64,000 nt of DNA from Prolixibacteraceae bacterium (GTDB taxonomy: Bacteria; Bacteroidota; Bacteroidia; Bacteroidales; Prolixibacteraceae). Shown here one piece after another: positions 8,958-16,653 of this stretch (positions within the stretch are counted from its first letter, which is position 1; every line of letters starts with the position of its first letter). Under the pieces are notes generated by a model, which was not told the origin of the DNA, did not search any database, and saw nothing but the letters and a program-made list of their open reading frames with translations. Location of the stretch: NCBI GenBank assembly GCA_025210775.1, contig JAOARB010000013.1, positions 1 to 64,000 on the forward strand, given 5' to 3'. Both the position numbers and the translations under genes were made by a program.

Positions 8958-9273
8958 TGATGGCTGATTTAAACACAGATTTTTGCGTATAAACAAAGGA
9001 TTGGTGCGGATCTTTTTTTGATTTTTAAATTACCGCAAAGACGTGAAGGTATCACAGATCCATTATTCAATTTATTGCATCAACAGAACCCCCATTGGGG
9101 GTGACATATTTGTAGAAACAACACATACATTCTCCTCTCTAAACCCTGAAGGGGTGACACAAATATAATTCCATGAGGTTATACAATTATGTCACCCCTT
9201 CAGGGTTTTGGTCTTGAGGAGTCAATGTCTTCTACAAATATGTCATCCCTTCGGGATTTAGTTTGCATGATGG
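8958..9273. repeat. Nested-palindrome repeat, copy C (full length)
   Basis: Runs from TGATGG at 8958 to TGATGG ending at 9273. All four palindrome arms are present, in the same order and spacing as copy A. The head differs slightly (TTTTGCGTATAAACAAAGG), the same variant as in copy D. Confidence 0.85.
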
Positions 9274-9330
9274 CTAATTTTAACACGGATTTTCGCGGAT
9301 AAAAAAGGATTGACACGGATCTTTTTAATG
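9268..9330. repeat. Head fragment of the nested-palindrome repeat
   Basis: TGATGG followed by the head segment ACACGGATTTTCGCGGAT and AGGATTGACACGGATC, then unrelated sequence with a GGGTGCGGACCCGCGTGTCCGCCC palindrome-like stretch at 9356-9379. The tail is missing, as in the 7656 fragment. Confidence 0.7.
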
Positions 9331-9414
9331 TTTTATGTTGAGTATAAGCGTTGTAGGGTGCGGACCCGCGTGTCCGCCCATTTAATTCATCGTATTGATT
9401 TATTGGGTATTGCA

Positions 9415-9678
9415 TGATGGGAATTTAAACACAGATTTTTGCGTATAAACAAAGGATTGGTGCGGATCTTTTTTTGATCTTTAAATTACCGGAAAGACGT
9501 GAAGGTATCACAGATCCATTATTCAATTTATTGCATCAACAGAACCCCCATTGGGGGTGACATATTTGTAGAAACAACACACACATTCTCCTCTCTAAAC
9601 CCTGAAGGGGTGACACAAATATAATTCCATGAGATTATACAATTATGTCACCCCTTCGGGATTTAGTTTGCATGATGG
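9415..9678. repeat. Nested-palindrome repeat, copy D (right-arm deletion)
   Basis: Begins and ends with TGATGG. Both left arms are intact, but about 51 bp between the two CCCTTC motifs of the right inner and outer arms are lost, giving a fused ATGTCACCCCTTCGGGATTT arm. This is the mirror image of the deletion in copy B. Confidence 0.85.
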
Positions 9679-9760
9679 TTGGATTTGTAAGTATTACGAA
9701 TATTAATGGGAAAAGAGTAAGGGATTCTAAATAGTGTAAAAATTGTAGTTTTTTCTTTTT

Positions 9761-9802
9761 AATGAGAATATTCTCATTACTTTTGTTGTGAGAATATTCT
9801 CA
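9761..9802 (+). promoter_or_regulatory. Twin palindromic operators over the ORP-like operon promoter
   Basis: Two perfect palindromes, AATGAGAATATTCTCATT (9761-9778) and TGAGAATATTCTCA (9789-9802), are centred 26 bp apart. They bracket a perfect -7 box TACTTTTG at 9778-9785, so a dimer bound at either would cover the promoter. The regulator is not shown by the sequence; the first gene of the operon, a DUF134 DNA-binding protein, is the obvious candidate for autoregulation. Confidence 0.8.
9778..9785 (+). promoter_or_regulatory. -7 box of the ORP-like operon
   Basis: TACTTTTG fits TAnnTTTG and lies between two palindromic operators, about 40 bases before the DUF134 start codon. Confidence 0.55.
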
Positions 9803-9825
9803 TAATAGATATGTGAAACTCAATT

Positions 9826-10233
9826 ATGCCAAGACAAAGACGTTTACGAAAAGTAGTGGCTCCACCTAATTTTAAGGGATATAAACCTTATGGAGCAAGA
9901 ACACGATCCATTGATGATGAGGTGGAACTCCTTTATGAGGAATATGAAGCCATTAAGCTTGCTGACTATGATTTAATGAATCATGCAGAAGCAGCCACTT
10001 TGATGGGCGTTTCTCGTGCTACTTTTGCTCGTATTTATGAAAGTGCACGACGCAAAATCGCCAATGCTTTTGTAGAGGCGAAAGAGATTAAGGTGGTTTA
10101 TGGGAATGCAGAGTTAGATAAAGATTGGTTTTTGTGTAACCATTGTATGGCTCGTTTTACTATTCCCGTAAAGATGCCAAAAGATCTATGTCCACTATGT
10201 GGTTCTCAGAAAGTTGAATCTATTAATAAGTAA
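9826..10233 (+). CDS. DUF134 (UPF0251) DNA-binding protein
   Basis: The 135 residues match the DUF134 family: the N-terminal 'MPRQRRLRKV...FKPYG'-like opening, a helix-turn-helix around residues 50-85 ('NHAEAATLMGVSRATFARIYESARRKIA') and a C-terminal zinc-ribbon-like part with CNHC and CPLC pairs. The family is predicted to bind DNA and usually sits beside NifX-like and MinD/Mrp-like genes. As first gene of this operon, right after twin palindromic operators, it probably regulates the operon. The four cysteines could hold a metal or Fe-S cluster and let it sense cofactor state; that is inference. Confidence 0.9.
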   Translation: MPRQRRLRKVVAPPNFKGYKPYGARTRSIDDEVELLYEEYEAIKLADYDLMNHAEAATLMGVSRATFARIYESARRKIANAFVEAKEIKVVYGNAELDKDWFLCNHCMARFTIPVKMPKDLCPLCGSQKVESINK

Positions 10234-10247
10234 AAAAGGATAAAGAT

Positions 10248-10577
10248 ATGAAGAGTGTAATTACTTCTACTTCGGATAAATTGAATGCTGCTTTCGATCG
10301 TCGTTTTGGTCGTGCATCTTGGTTTTGTGTTTATGATGATGAGACTCAAGATACTGAATTTATTGAAAACAGTAATTTGAATGCTTCTAATGGAGCTGGA
10401 TTAAAAGCATCAGAGATGATGGCAGAATTGGGGGTTACTAAGGTGATCTCTGGAGATTTTGGCCCAAAAGCGAAACAACTTCTAGATAAGCTAGGAATAC
10501 AGATGGTGATTGTAGAGGAAGACGATATCTTGATTAAAGATATTTTGGAACGTTTAAATAAAGCTTCTCAAAATTAA
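10248..10577 (+). CDS. NifX/NifB-C-like (ORP-type) cofactor-binding protein
   Basis: 109 residues of the 'dinitrogenase iron-molybdenum cofactor biosynthesis' fold (PF02579): 'AFDRRFGRASWFCVYDDE' early, then a glycine-rich ligand loop 'NASNGAGLKASEMMAELGVTKVISG' and 'GPKAKQLLDKLGIQMV'. The same fold forms the Desulfovibrio orange protein ORP, which holds a Mo-Cu-Mo sulfide cluster. No nitrogenase genes are nearby, so a role in nitrogen fixation is not suggested. It starts 14 bases after the DUF134 gene, in one operon. Confidence 0.88.
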   Translation: MKSVITSTSDKLNAAFDRRFGRASWFCVYDDETQDTEFIENSNLNASNGAGLKASEMMAELGVTKVISGDFGPKAKQLLDKLGIQMVIVEEDDILIKDILERLNKASQN

Positions 10578-10589
10578 AAACAAGTAGCT

Positions 10590-10841
10590 ATGCCACAAGA
10601 AAATAGGATCACTCCTCAGGAGAATGGAGCCTGTGGAAAGCAAGGACAAAGAAGACGAAACCAGTCGAATGGTTTTTGTAATTCAGATGAGCCACGTAAT
10701 TGGATGTCTCGATTGTTACGTCGAAGACGACAAGGTGGTAGAAATCAACAAGGCCTAATTGAGGGCGAGAACGACAATAATCAGATGCAAAGAGGCTGTG
10801 GAAGAAGACAGCGTCGGAGAATAAAAAGTAACCTATTCTAA
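10590..10841 (+). CDS. Small Arg-rich protein of the ORP-like operon
   Basis: An 83-residue, very basic and glutamine/asparagine-rich protein with runs such as RRRN, LLRRRRQGG and GCGRRQRRR and three cysteines. I recognise no family; small glycine/arginine-rich proteins of the DUF5320 type occupy a similar place in related clusters, but similarity to them is not clear. It lies 12 bases after the first NifX-like gene and 18 bases before the second, so it is very likely translated with them. The charge suggests nucleic-acid or acidic-partner binding. Confidence 0.65.
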   Translation: MPQENRITPQENGACGKQGQRRRNQSNGFCNSDEPRNWMSRLLRRRRQGGRNQQGLIEGENDNNQMQRGCGRRQRRRIKSNLF

Positions 10842-10859
10842 CATTATATTTAATTTATC

Positions 10860-11228
10860 ATGCAAAAGAAAATCGCCATTCCTACTAATGAGGGAGGAGT
10901 ATTAGAAGCGCATTTTGGACATGCTCCATTTTTTAGCTTTATCTATGTTGAAGGTCAAGAGGTTGTAAAGACAGAGCGTGTTGTAGCACCTGAGCATAAA
11001 CCAGGATTGTTGCCACAATGGATGAAAGAACATCATGTAACAGATGTGATTGCTGCCGGAATGGGCAACAAAGCGTTGGTTCTTTTTAGGGATGCTCAGA
11101 TAAATGTTTTTACTGGAGCTGCTGCAGAGAAACCAGAAGTGTTGGTTGCTCGTTTTTTAGAACATGATCTTCATTTTGATGGTAATGCTTGTACGCAGAA
11201 GCCAGATCATGTGTGTGATCATCATTAA
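10860..11228 (+). CDS. Second NifX-like protein with Cys/His tail
   Basis: 122 residues with the same PF02579 fold as the gene two positions upstream ('IAIPTNEGG...EAHFGHAPFFSF', 'VTDVIAAGMGNKALVLF'). It differs by a C-terminal extension, 'GNACTQKPDHVCDHH', rich in Cys and His, which could bind metal. Two NifX-like proteins in one operon parallel the two-gene arrangement of ORP systems, where one may carry the metal cluster and the other deliver it; that is inference. The next gene starts six bases after its stop. Confidence 0.87.
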   Translation: MQKKIAIPTNEGGVLEAHFGHAPFFSFIYVEGQEVVKTERVVAPEHKPGLLPQWMKEHHVTDVIAAGMGNKALVLFRDAQINVFTGAAAEKPEVLVARFLEHDLHFDGNACTQKPDHVCDHH

Positions 11229-11234
11229 TCAGTA

Positions 11235-12089
11235 ATGAGTCACCACATGAAATATAATTGTGATGCGTGTCACCTTAAGACGGTTCGAAAACTGATAGAG
11301 AAATTTCATCCTTCAGAAGAGGTGTGTAAAGAGATTTATGCTACAGTAAATACTTACTTAGATCCTCAAAATCAGGATTCGAACCCTAAGGTGTCTCAGA
11401 AAGTACACCGTTTGATTAGAGAATCTTTAGGCATCGAAGATTTGTTTGTAGAGGAAAAATTTCAAGCCAATAAGGTGTTTTTGGATCAATATGATCGATG
11501 GAAACGTTATATACTTCAAAGTGATAACCCACAACGTACAGCTATCAAATTGGCTGTGATAGGAAATATAATTGACTATGGGGCTCACCGTGCACGTAAA
11601 GATGTAGAGCAACAGGTGGATGAGTGGTTAGATAGCCCGTTGGCTATTGATCATTGTGATGCACTGTTAGAGGAGGTGGATAAGGCATCTAAGATTTTAT
11701 ATTTAGGAGATAATGCTGGAGAGATTTTTTTTGATCGTTTGTTAATTGAGGCTTTGGCTCCTGAAAAAACAACTTTTGTTACAAGAGGTAGAGCTGTAAT
11801 AAATGACGTGACATATAAAGAGGCAGAGCAGATTGGTATGTCAAAGGTGTGTAACGTGATTTCTAATGGTTCGGATGCTCCTTCTACACTTCTAGATGAA
11901 TGTAGTGAGGATTTTCTTCATGCTTATCATGATGCTGATCTGATAATCTCTAAAGGACAAGGAAATTTAGAGGGGTTGATGCATGAAAAGCATCCCAATA
12001 CTTTTTTCTTGTTTATTGCTAAATGTGAGCCTATTGCCCATTTCGCAGACGCGAAGGTGGATGACCTTATAGTAAAGAGGTGTAAATAA
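11235..12089 (+). CDS. DUF89/ARMT1-like protein (AF1104 type)
   Basis: The 284 residues show the DUF89 core: an N-terminal 'CDACHLKTVRKLIEKF' helix, 'NPQRTAIKLAVIGNIIDYG', the metal-site loop 'ILYLGDNAGEIFFDRLLIE' (about residue 155) and 'DADLIISKGQGNLEGL' (about residue 235). Members are metal-dependent phosphatases thought to remove damaged phosphometabolites. Its place between NifX-like and ATPase genes is notable. The start at 11235 is six bases after the previous stop; an alternative ATG lies at 11247 (MKYNCDAC), which is where many relatives begin. Confidence 0.85.
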   Translation: MSHHMKYNCDACHLKTVRKLIEKFHPSEEVCKEIYATVNTYLDPQNQDSNPKVSQKVHRLIRESLGIEDLFVEEKFQANKVFLDQYDRWKRYILQSDNPQRTAIKLAVIGNIIDYGAHRARKDVEQQVDEWLDSPLAIDHCDALLEEVDKASKILYLGDNAGEIFFDRLLIEALAPEKTTFVTRGRAVINDVTYKEAEQIGMSKVCNVISNGSDAPSTLLDECSEDFLHAYHDADLIISKGQGNLEGLMHEKHPNTFFLFIAKCEPIAHFADAKVDDLIVKRCK

Positions 12090-12098
12090 AAATAAATC

Positions 12099-12971
12099 AT
12101 GTCATATAAGATAGCTATTGCTAGTGGAAAGGGAGGAACGGGAAAGACTACGGTTTCATTGCTTCTTTTTCAAATGCTTCAACACTGTTTCTCTGAAGCG
12201 GTTTCTTTAGTCGATTGCGATGTAGAGGAGCCTAATGGAGCTTTGTTTTTAAAAGAAAAAAAGACAATCAAAAAAGAGACTGCTTATCAATCTATTCCTG
12301 AAATAGATTTGGAAAGATGTACTTTTTGTAAGAAATGTGTCTCTTACTGTGAATTTAATGCCATCACAATGGTTTCTTCTGTGAAGATGGCTGAGGTGAA
12401 TGAGAGTCTTTGTCACTCCTGTGGAGCTTGTTTTTATGCTTGTAACGCAGGGGCACTTACAGAGAAGCAAGTTCCTATTGGTTTGCTTTCGTGTTATGAT
12501 ACAGAGATCGGTTCTTTTTATGAAGGAAGACTAAAAGTGGGATCAGTGATGCAGACACGTCTTATAGGAGAATTGCAATCTTTCTCTAATGAGGAGGAGG
12601 GAGTGATTTTGTATGATGCACCTCCTGGAACAAGTTGTCCTGTGGTTGAAACCATTCATGATGTGGATTATGTGGTGTTGGTTGCAGAGCCTACTATTTT
12701 TGGTCTTCATGATTTGAAGTTAATGGTTGCTTTGGTTAAAGAGTTATCTCTTCCTTGTGGCGTGATCATTAATAAATCAGATTGGGGTAATGCTCCTGTG
12801 GAGGCTTATCTTCAAGAGCAAGATATCGAAGTGATTGGTAAAATACCATACAGTAAATCATTTGCCCAGGGATATGCGAGTGGAGATCTATTGGCTTCAT
12901 TACCAGATAACATAAAAGAGGGGTTGGAGGATATAGCAGAACATTTAAAACATAAAAGAGTAGAACAATGA
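12099..12971 (+). CDS. MinD-type ATPase with inserted 2x[4Fe-4S] ferredoxin, first copy
   Basis: The 290-residue protein has a deviant Walker A motif (GKGGTGKTT, residues 10-18), an inserted ferredoxin domain at about 65-125 with two cluster motifs (CTFCKKCVSYC and CHSCGACFYAC), a 'YDAPPGTSCP' Walker B/switch region and 'INKSDWG'. Such paired P-loop/ferredoxin proteins accompany ORP and other Fe-S or Mo-S carrier systems and probably drive cluster assembly or electron transfer with ATP. Its last four bases (ATGA) overlap the start of the paralogous next gene, so the two are translationally coupled and may form a heterodimer. Confidence 0.9.
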   Translation: MSYKIAIASGKGGTGKTTVSLLLFQMLQHCFSEAVSLVDCDVEEPNGALFLKEKKTIKKETAYQSIPEIDLERCTFCKKCVSYCEFNAITMVSSVKMAEVNESLCHSCGACFYACNAGALTEKQVPIGLLSCYDTEIGSFYEGRLKVGSVMQTRLIGELQSFSNEEEGVILYDAPPGTSCPVVETIHDVDYVVLVAEPTIFGLHDLKLMVALVKELSLPCGVIINKSDWGNAPVEAYLQEQDIEVIGKIPYSKSFAQGYASGDLLASLPDNIKEGLEDIAEHLKHKRVEQ

Positions 12972-13831
12972 AAGAGATAACGGTTTTAAGTGGCAAAGGA
13001 GGAACAGGAAAGACCTCTATTACTGCTGCATTGGCTTCTCTTTTTGAGAAGACTGTCTTTTGTGATAATGATGTAGATGCTGCGGATCTACATCTAATAT
13101 TTAAACCTGAAGTAGTAGAGAATCATGATTTCGAATATGGATGGGATATGCATATCGATGCCTCTGTTTGTAAGAAATGTGGTATTTGTCAGACCTATTG
13201 TCGTTTTGATGCTATTGGTCTTGATGATCAGGGGGTGATGGATATTAATGGTTTTCGTTGTGAAGGATGTCGTTTATGTGAGAAAGTTTGTCCTGCGAAG
13301 GCGATATCTGCAACTCCAAATTGTAATAATCGATGGTTTATCTCGTCTACTCGTTTTGGTTCGATGGTTCATGCAGAGATGGGTGTTGGAGAAGAAAACT
13401 CTGGTAAGTTGGTCTCTTTGATCAGACAAAAAAGTAGAGAGCTAGCAAAAGAAAAAGGGGCTCACTATATTCTTAATGATGGCCCTCCGGGTATTGGATG
13501 TGCTACGGTTGCGTCTATTACTGGTTCGGATGCTGTAGTGGTCGTTATAGAACCTTCTGTCTCGGGTTGGCATGATGCGCAACGTTTGATGGAGCTTGTA
13601 GAGCAGTGGGGTATTCCTATCTATGCAGTAATCAACAAATATGATTTGCATCGTCCAATGACAGAAAAGATTGTTTCTTATCTAGAACATCATCATATTC
13701 CATTGTTAGCCAAAGTGCCATGGTCTAAAGATTTTGTGACTTCGATGGAACAACAACAAAATATAATAGAATATGATCCTACTTCTGAAGCTGCCAAGGC
13801 AGTTAAGAAGGTGTGGACCGAATTAAAATAA
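12968..13831 (+). CDS. MinD-type ATPase with inserted 2x[4Fe-4S] ferredoxin, second copy
   Basis: A 287-residue paralogue of the gene before it: Walker A GKGGTGKTS at residues 9-17, two cluster motifs (CKKCGICQTYC and CEGCRLCEKVCP) between residues 60 and 110, 'NDGPPGIGCATVASITG' and 'INKYDLH'. This form keeps classical CxxCxxCxxxCP spacing in its second site. In the Desulfovibrio ORP operon two adjacent ATPases of this kind are likewise present. ATP-driven heterodimer formation with the upstream product is the likely arrangement. Confidence 0.9.
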   Translation: MKEITVLSGKGGTGKTSITAALASLFEKTVFCDNDVDAADLHLIFKPEVVENHDFEYGWDMHIDASVCKKCGICQTYCRFDAIGLDDQGVMDINGFRCEGCRLCEKVCPAKAISATPNCNNRWFISSTRFGSMVHAEMGVGEENSGKLVSLIRQKSRELAKEKGAHYILNDGPPGIGCATVASITGSDAVVVVIEPSVSGWHDAQRLMELVEQWGIPIYAVINKYDLHRPMTEKIVSYLEHHHIPLLAKVPWSKDFVTSMEQQQNIIEYDPTSEAAKAVKKVWTELK

Positions 13832-13845
13832 AAAATATAGATCAT

Positions 13846-14634
13846 ATGTCTTTATCAAATATCAAACAGATCCTATTGGTCTCTTCTGGTAAGGGAGGCG
13901 TAGGTAAATCAATGGTTGCTGTAAATCTAGCCTACGCATTGTCTCGCAACGGTTATGCTACAGGAATTCTAGATGCCGACTTCTATGGGCCAAGTATTCC
14001 TTTGGCTATGGGAGTCGAGGGGGAACGTTTAAAAGTAGATAAACGTGATAATAAGGAGTGTTTTTTTCCAATCAAAAAGAATGGGATTGAGATGAACTCT
14101 CTTGGATTTTTGATGAATAGAGAAGATCCTGTTATTTGGAGAGGACCTTTAGCTGCTGGTGCCTTAAATCAATTATTAAACGATACTCTTTGGGGAGAGC
14201 TAGAGTTTCTTGTTATTGATATGCCTCCAGGAACAGGGGATATTGTAATATCTCTTATCCAACAGTTGCCTCAGGCGAAAGCTGTTGTTGTAACGACCCC
14301 TCAAGAGATGGCTGTTGCAGATGCAAGAAAGGCTGCCAATATGTTCCAATCTCAAGGTATGGATATTGAGATTGTTGGTGTGGTAGAGAATATGTCTTGG
14401 TTTACTCCTTCCGCTCATCCTAATGAACGTTATACACTTTTCGGTGAAGGAGGAGGAAAGAAATTGGCTGAAGAGAGCAATGTCCCTCTTTTGGTTCAAA
14501 TTCCTTTGGTGGCTGAAGTGGGAACTTTGGCAGATCAAGGAAAGCCAATTTATCTATCCGATCATAAAGTTGTTGTTGATGCTTTTGATTGTTTGGTAGA
14601 GAAAGTGCTTCAAAATACGCTAGTCCAAGTATAA
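13846..14634 (+). CDS. Mrp/NBP35-family P-loop ATPase
   Basis: The 262 residues start at ATG 13846 (MSLSNIKQ); the frame is open 33 bases further up but would overlap the previous gene. Walker A is SGKGGVGKS (residues 14-22), followed by 'DADFYGPSIPLAMG', 'DMPPGTGDI' and 'VVENMSWFTP', all typical of Mrp/ApbC Fe-S carrier proteins. The N-terminal DUF59 domain usual in Bacteroidota housekeeping Mrp is absent, and the C-terminal CxxC cluster site is replaced by 'SAHPNERYTLFGEGGG', so how it would bind a cluster is unclear. It closes the ORP-like operon. Confidence 0.88.
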   Translation: MSLSNIKQILLVSSGKGGVGKSMVAVNLAYALSRNGYATGILDADFYGPSIPLAMGVEGERLKVDKRDNKECFFPIKKNGIEMNSLGFLMNREDPVIWRGPLAAGALNQLLNDTLWGELEFLVIDMPPGTGDIVISLIQQLPQAKAVVVTTPQEMAVADARKAANMFQSQGMDIEIVGVVENMSWFTPSAHPNERYTLFGEGGGKKLAEESNVPLLVQIPLVAEVGTLADQGKPIYLSDHKVVVDAFDCLVEKVLQNTLVQV

Positions 14635-15019
14635 ACAGAATATGTGAGATCCTCTCTGTTTTGCTCTTCTCATGCTTTGATACATCTATGAGTAAACCAT
14701 AAGAGAGGGTCTCCATTGAAAGCATCACAGATGTGTTATTGTGTGATGGAATAATAGAATATTGATTTTCGTGGATTAAAAAGGATTGGTGTGTATCTTT
14801 TTGTTGTTGAGAGGATGTTATTTTTATATACAATATATGTTGTACTGTGTAATTGTTGTTTCTATGGCTTTCCCCAACGTGGGTAACATTTATTGTAGAA
14901 GAGATTATTATAGAAGAAATAATTGTAGAGACAGAACATATACAACACCAGAAACATTGAGGGGGTGACATAAACATTTATGTCATCCCTTCCGTGTTTA
15001 TTGTAGAATCGAGTTATAT
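14635..15019. repeat. Gap with decayed remnants of the nested-palindrome repeat
   Basis: After the Mrp gene, 14719-14750 resembles the 32-bp linker of the upstream repeat array (AGCATCACAGATGTGTTATT, then TGATGG), 14751-14800 resembles its head (GATTTTCGTGGAT, AAAAAGGATTGGTGTG), and 14959-15000 its tail (GGGGGTGACATAAA, TTATGTCATCCCTTC), which forms a hairpin. The middle part is lost. A weak hairpin AAACAGA/TCTGTTT at 14633-14661 may end the ORP-like transcript. The tail hairpin may also help to end the fecR transcript from the other side. No gene is seen. Confidence 0.6.
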
Positions 15020-15985
15020 TTAGTCGATCGTTATTGATTCTCCTTTGATTTGATAGTCACATCCAATCGTATTGGTGATGACTAACAACACCTCTTCTAT
15101 TTTAAGGTCAGAGAAAGAAGTACTCAATGATTCTCGCTTAAGATCATCATTTGTAATTATGATATTTACTCCATAGGCATGGTTAATGGTCTGAATGATA
15201 TGTTCTAAACTCTGATTATCAAAAACAAATACTTTGTCTAGCCAAGCTTTATAGTTTGGATCATGTGCTTTAGATTTTTTAATTACTTTGGTATTGGTTT
15301 GTAGATGTCCGGTTTCTCCTTTAAGTAAAATTACCTTTTGTCTTTCATCTAACGAGGAGAATGCCACTTTACCAGTTGTGACGGTTACTTCGTTGGCAAG
15401 TTCATCCTTTATGGCTCTTAGGTTAAAAGAAGTACCTAGAACTTGTGTTTTACTGTTTTTTGTTTCGATAATAAATGGATGGGCAGGATCTCTTTTTACT
15501 TTAAAGAAAGCTTCTCCACTAAGGCTTACCAATCGAATGTTATCATCAAATTGTTTTGGATATTTTATTTCTGTATTTCTATTAAGAAAGACTTCTGTTC
15601 CATCCTGCAATATGATTTTCTTTTGATAATCCATTGTTGCTATGGTGATCATCTCTTTTGAAGAGAAAATAGAGGTGGTTTCAAATAAAAGACCAAATCC
15701 TAGTGCCACCAAAAGAAGGGCCGCGATATGATAAACATATCTAAAAGGTCTTTTAATGATCTTTTGATTTAAGTTTAACTGCTGCTCTATTTTAATCCAT
15801 GCTTTCTCTTTGTTTGGCTTATAGTTGAGAGCTTTTTGAACTTTCCACGTTTTAATAATCTGTTTGTAGCTCTCTTTATTTTTGTTGGATGCTTCCACCC
15901 ATTCTCTAATATTATCAAGCTCTTGTTGAGAAGCAGAATGATTAAGTTGTTTGGTTATTATATCATATGGTATTTTAGTATTCAT
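15020..15985 (-). CDS. FecR-family anti-sigma factor
   Basis: The 321-residue protein has a cytoplasmic N-terminal part (1-84) that would hold the sigma factor, one membrane helix at about 85-105 ('HIAALLLVALGFGLLFE'), a periplasmic FecR domain (about 110-210; 'ILQDGTEVFLNRNTEIKYP', 'VSLSGEAFFKV') and a C-terminal DUF4974 domain (about 250-320; 'KVFVFDNQSLEHIIQTI'), which reads like an STN fold. It passes a signal from the STN domain of a TonB receptor to the sigma factor. It starts about 50 bases after the sigma gene and forms an operon with it. Confidence 0.93.
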   Translation of the reverse strand: MNTKIPYDIITKQLNHSASQQELDNIREWVEASNKNKESYKQIIKTWKVQKALNYKPNKEKAWIKIEQQLNLNQKIIKRPFRYVYHIAALLLVALGFGLLFETTSIFSSKEMITIATMDYQKKIILQDGTEVFLNRNTEIKYPKQFDDNIRLVSLSGEAFFKVKRDPAHPFIIETKNSKTQVLGTSFNLRAIKDELANEVTVTTGKVAFSSLDERQKVILLKGETGHLQTNTKVIKKSKAHDPNYKAWLDKVFVFDNQSLEHIIQTINHAYGVNIIITNDDLKRESLSTSFSDLKIEEVLLVITNTIGCDYQIKGESITID

Positions 15986-16037
15986 TGTGGTGTCGTTTTT
16001 GATTCGAGATAATCATAAGAGTGAAATAGAGGATAGG

Positions 16038-16598
16038 TTATATAAACCATATCATAATGAACAGTGAAGGGGATAATTTTTGCTTAAGTCTTTTTAGTGC
16101 TATTCCCATTTGGTTTTCCACTGTTTTCTTCGATATTGATAATTCTTCTGCTATTTGAGAATAACTAAGTTCATTTTCTCTACTCATAAGGAAGATCTCT
16201 TTACATTTTAGAGGAAGCGCATCAATGGCTTCTTTGATCTCTTTTTTTAGATGTTCAAGATCCATATTCTCCATCTCGTTAATCTCGTGTTGCACTTCTG
16301 CTTCTATTTGATGTAAGGAGTCATCTATATAGCTAATGGATTTCTTATTCCTATTATGGTTTAGACATCTATTCCGAACAGAAGCAAAGAGATAGGATTT
16401 TAAGGAACTTTTGATGTTTAATTTCTGAGGATGTTCCCATATCCATATAAATAATTCATGAACCAGATCTTCTGCAGTAGGTCCATCATTTAGATACAAC
16501 ATCGCATATTGACACAGAGGCTCATAGAGCGCATCGAAAAGATGCTTATATGTCTTTACATCTCCTTTTTGTAATAATTCAATATTTAGGTCTAACAT
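16038..16598 (-). CDS. ECF sigma-70 factor, Bacteroidota FecI-like
   Basis: 186 residues with sigma region 2 at about 20-90 ('AEDLVHELFIWIWEHPQKL', 'SLKSYLFASVRNRCLNH') and region 4 at about 125-175 ('LPLKCKEIFLMSRENELSYSQIAEELSISKKTVENQM'). This is the ECF type that Bacteroidota pair with FecR and TonB receptors. It should direct transcription of the receptor operon that lies just upstream on the same strand. A hydrophobic tail (SLFIMIWFI) ends the protein. The gene has its own -7 box. Confidence 0.95.
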   Translation of the reverse strand: MLDLNIELLQKGDVKTYKHLFDALYEPLCQYAMLYLNDGPTAEDLVHELFIWIWEHPQKLNIKSSLKSYLFASVRNRCLNHNRNKKSISYIDDSLHQIEAEVQHEINEMENMDLEHLKKEIKEAIDALPLKCKEIFLMSRENELSYSQIAEELSISKKTVENQMGIALKRLKQKLSPSLFIMIWFI

Positions 16599-16653
16599 CT
16601 AACACACTTTTATTCAACCATCGTTTTAACCCTAAAGAATTTTTAGTTTACAT

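Noticed and set aside
9200..9415. 71-residue frame within repeat copies C and D
   Set aside because: It is a translation of repeat sequence and breaks in the other copies.
7019..9678. CRISPR array
   Set aside because: Units of about 260-316 bp with near-identical linkers are not short repeats with unique spacers, and no cas gene is present.
10248..11228. Nitrogen fixation genes
   Set aside because: NifX-like folds are shared with ORP proteins; no nifHDK, nifB or nifE genes are seen in the window.
14420..14977. 185-residue open frame on the minus strand over the end of the Mrp gene
   Set aside because: More than a third lies antisense to mrp and the rest covers decayed repeats; composition is unlike a protein.
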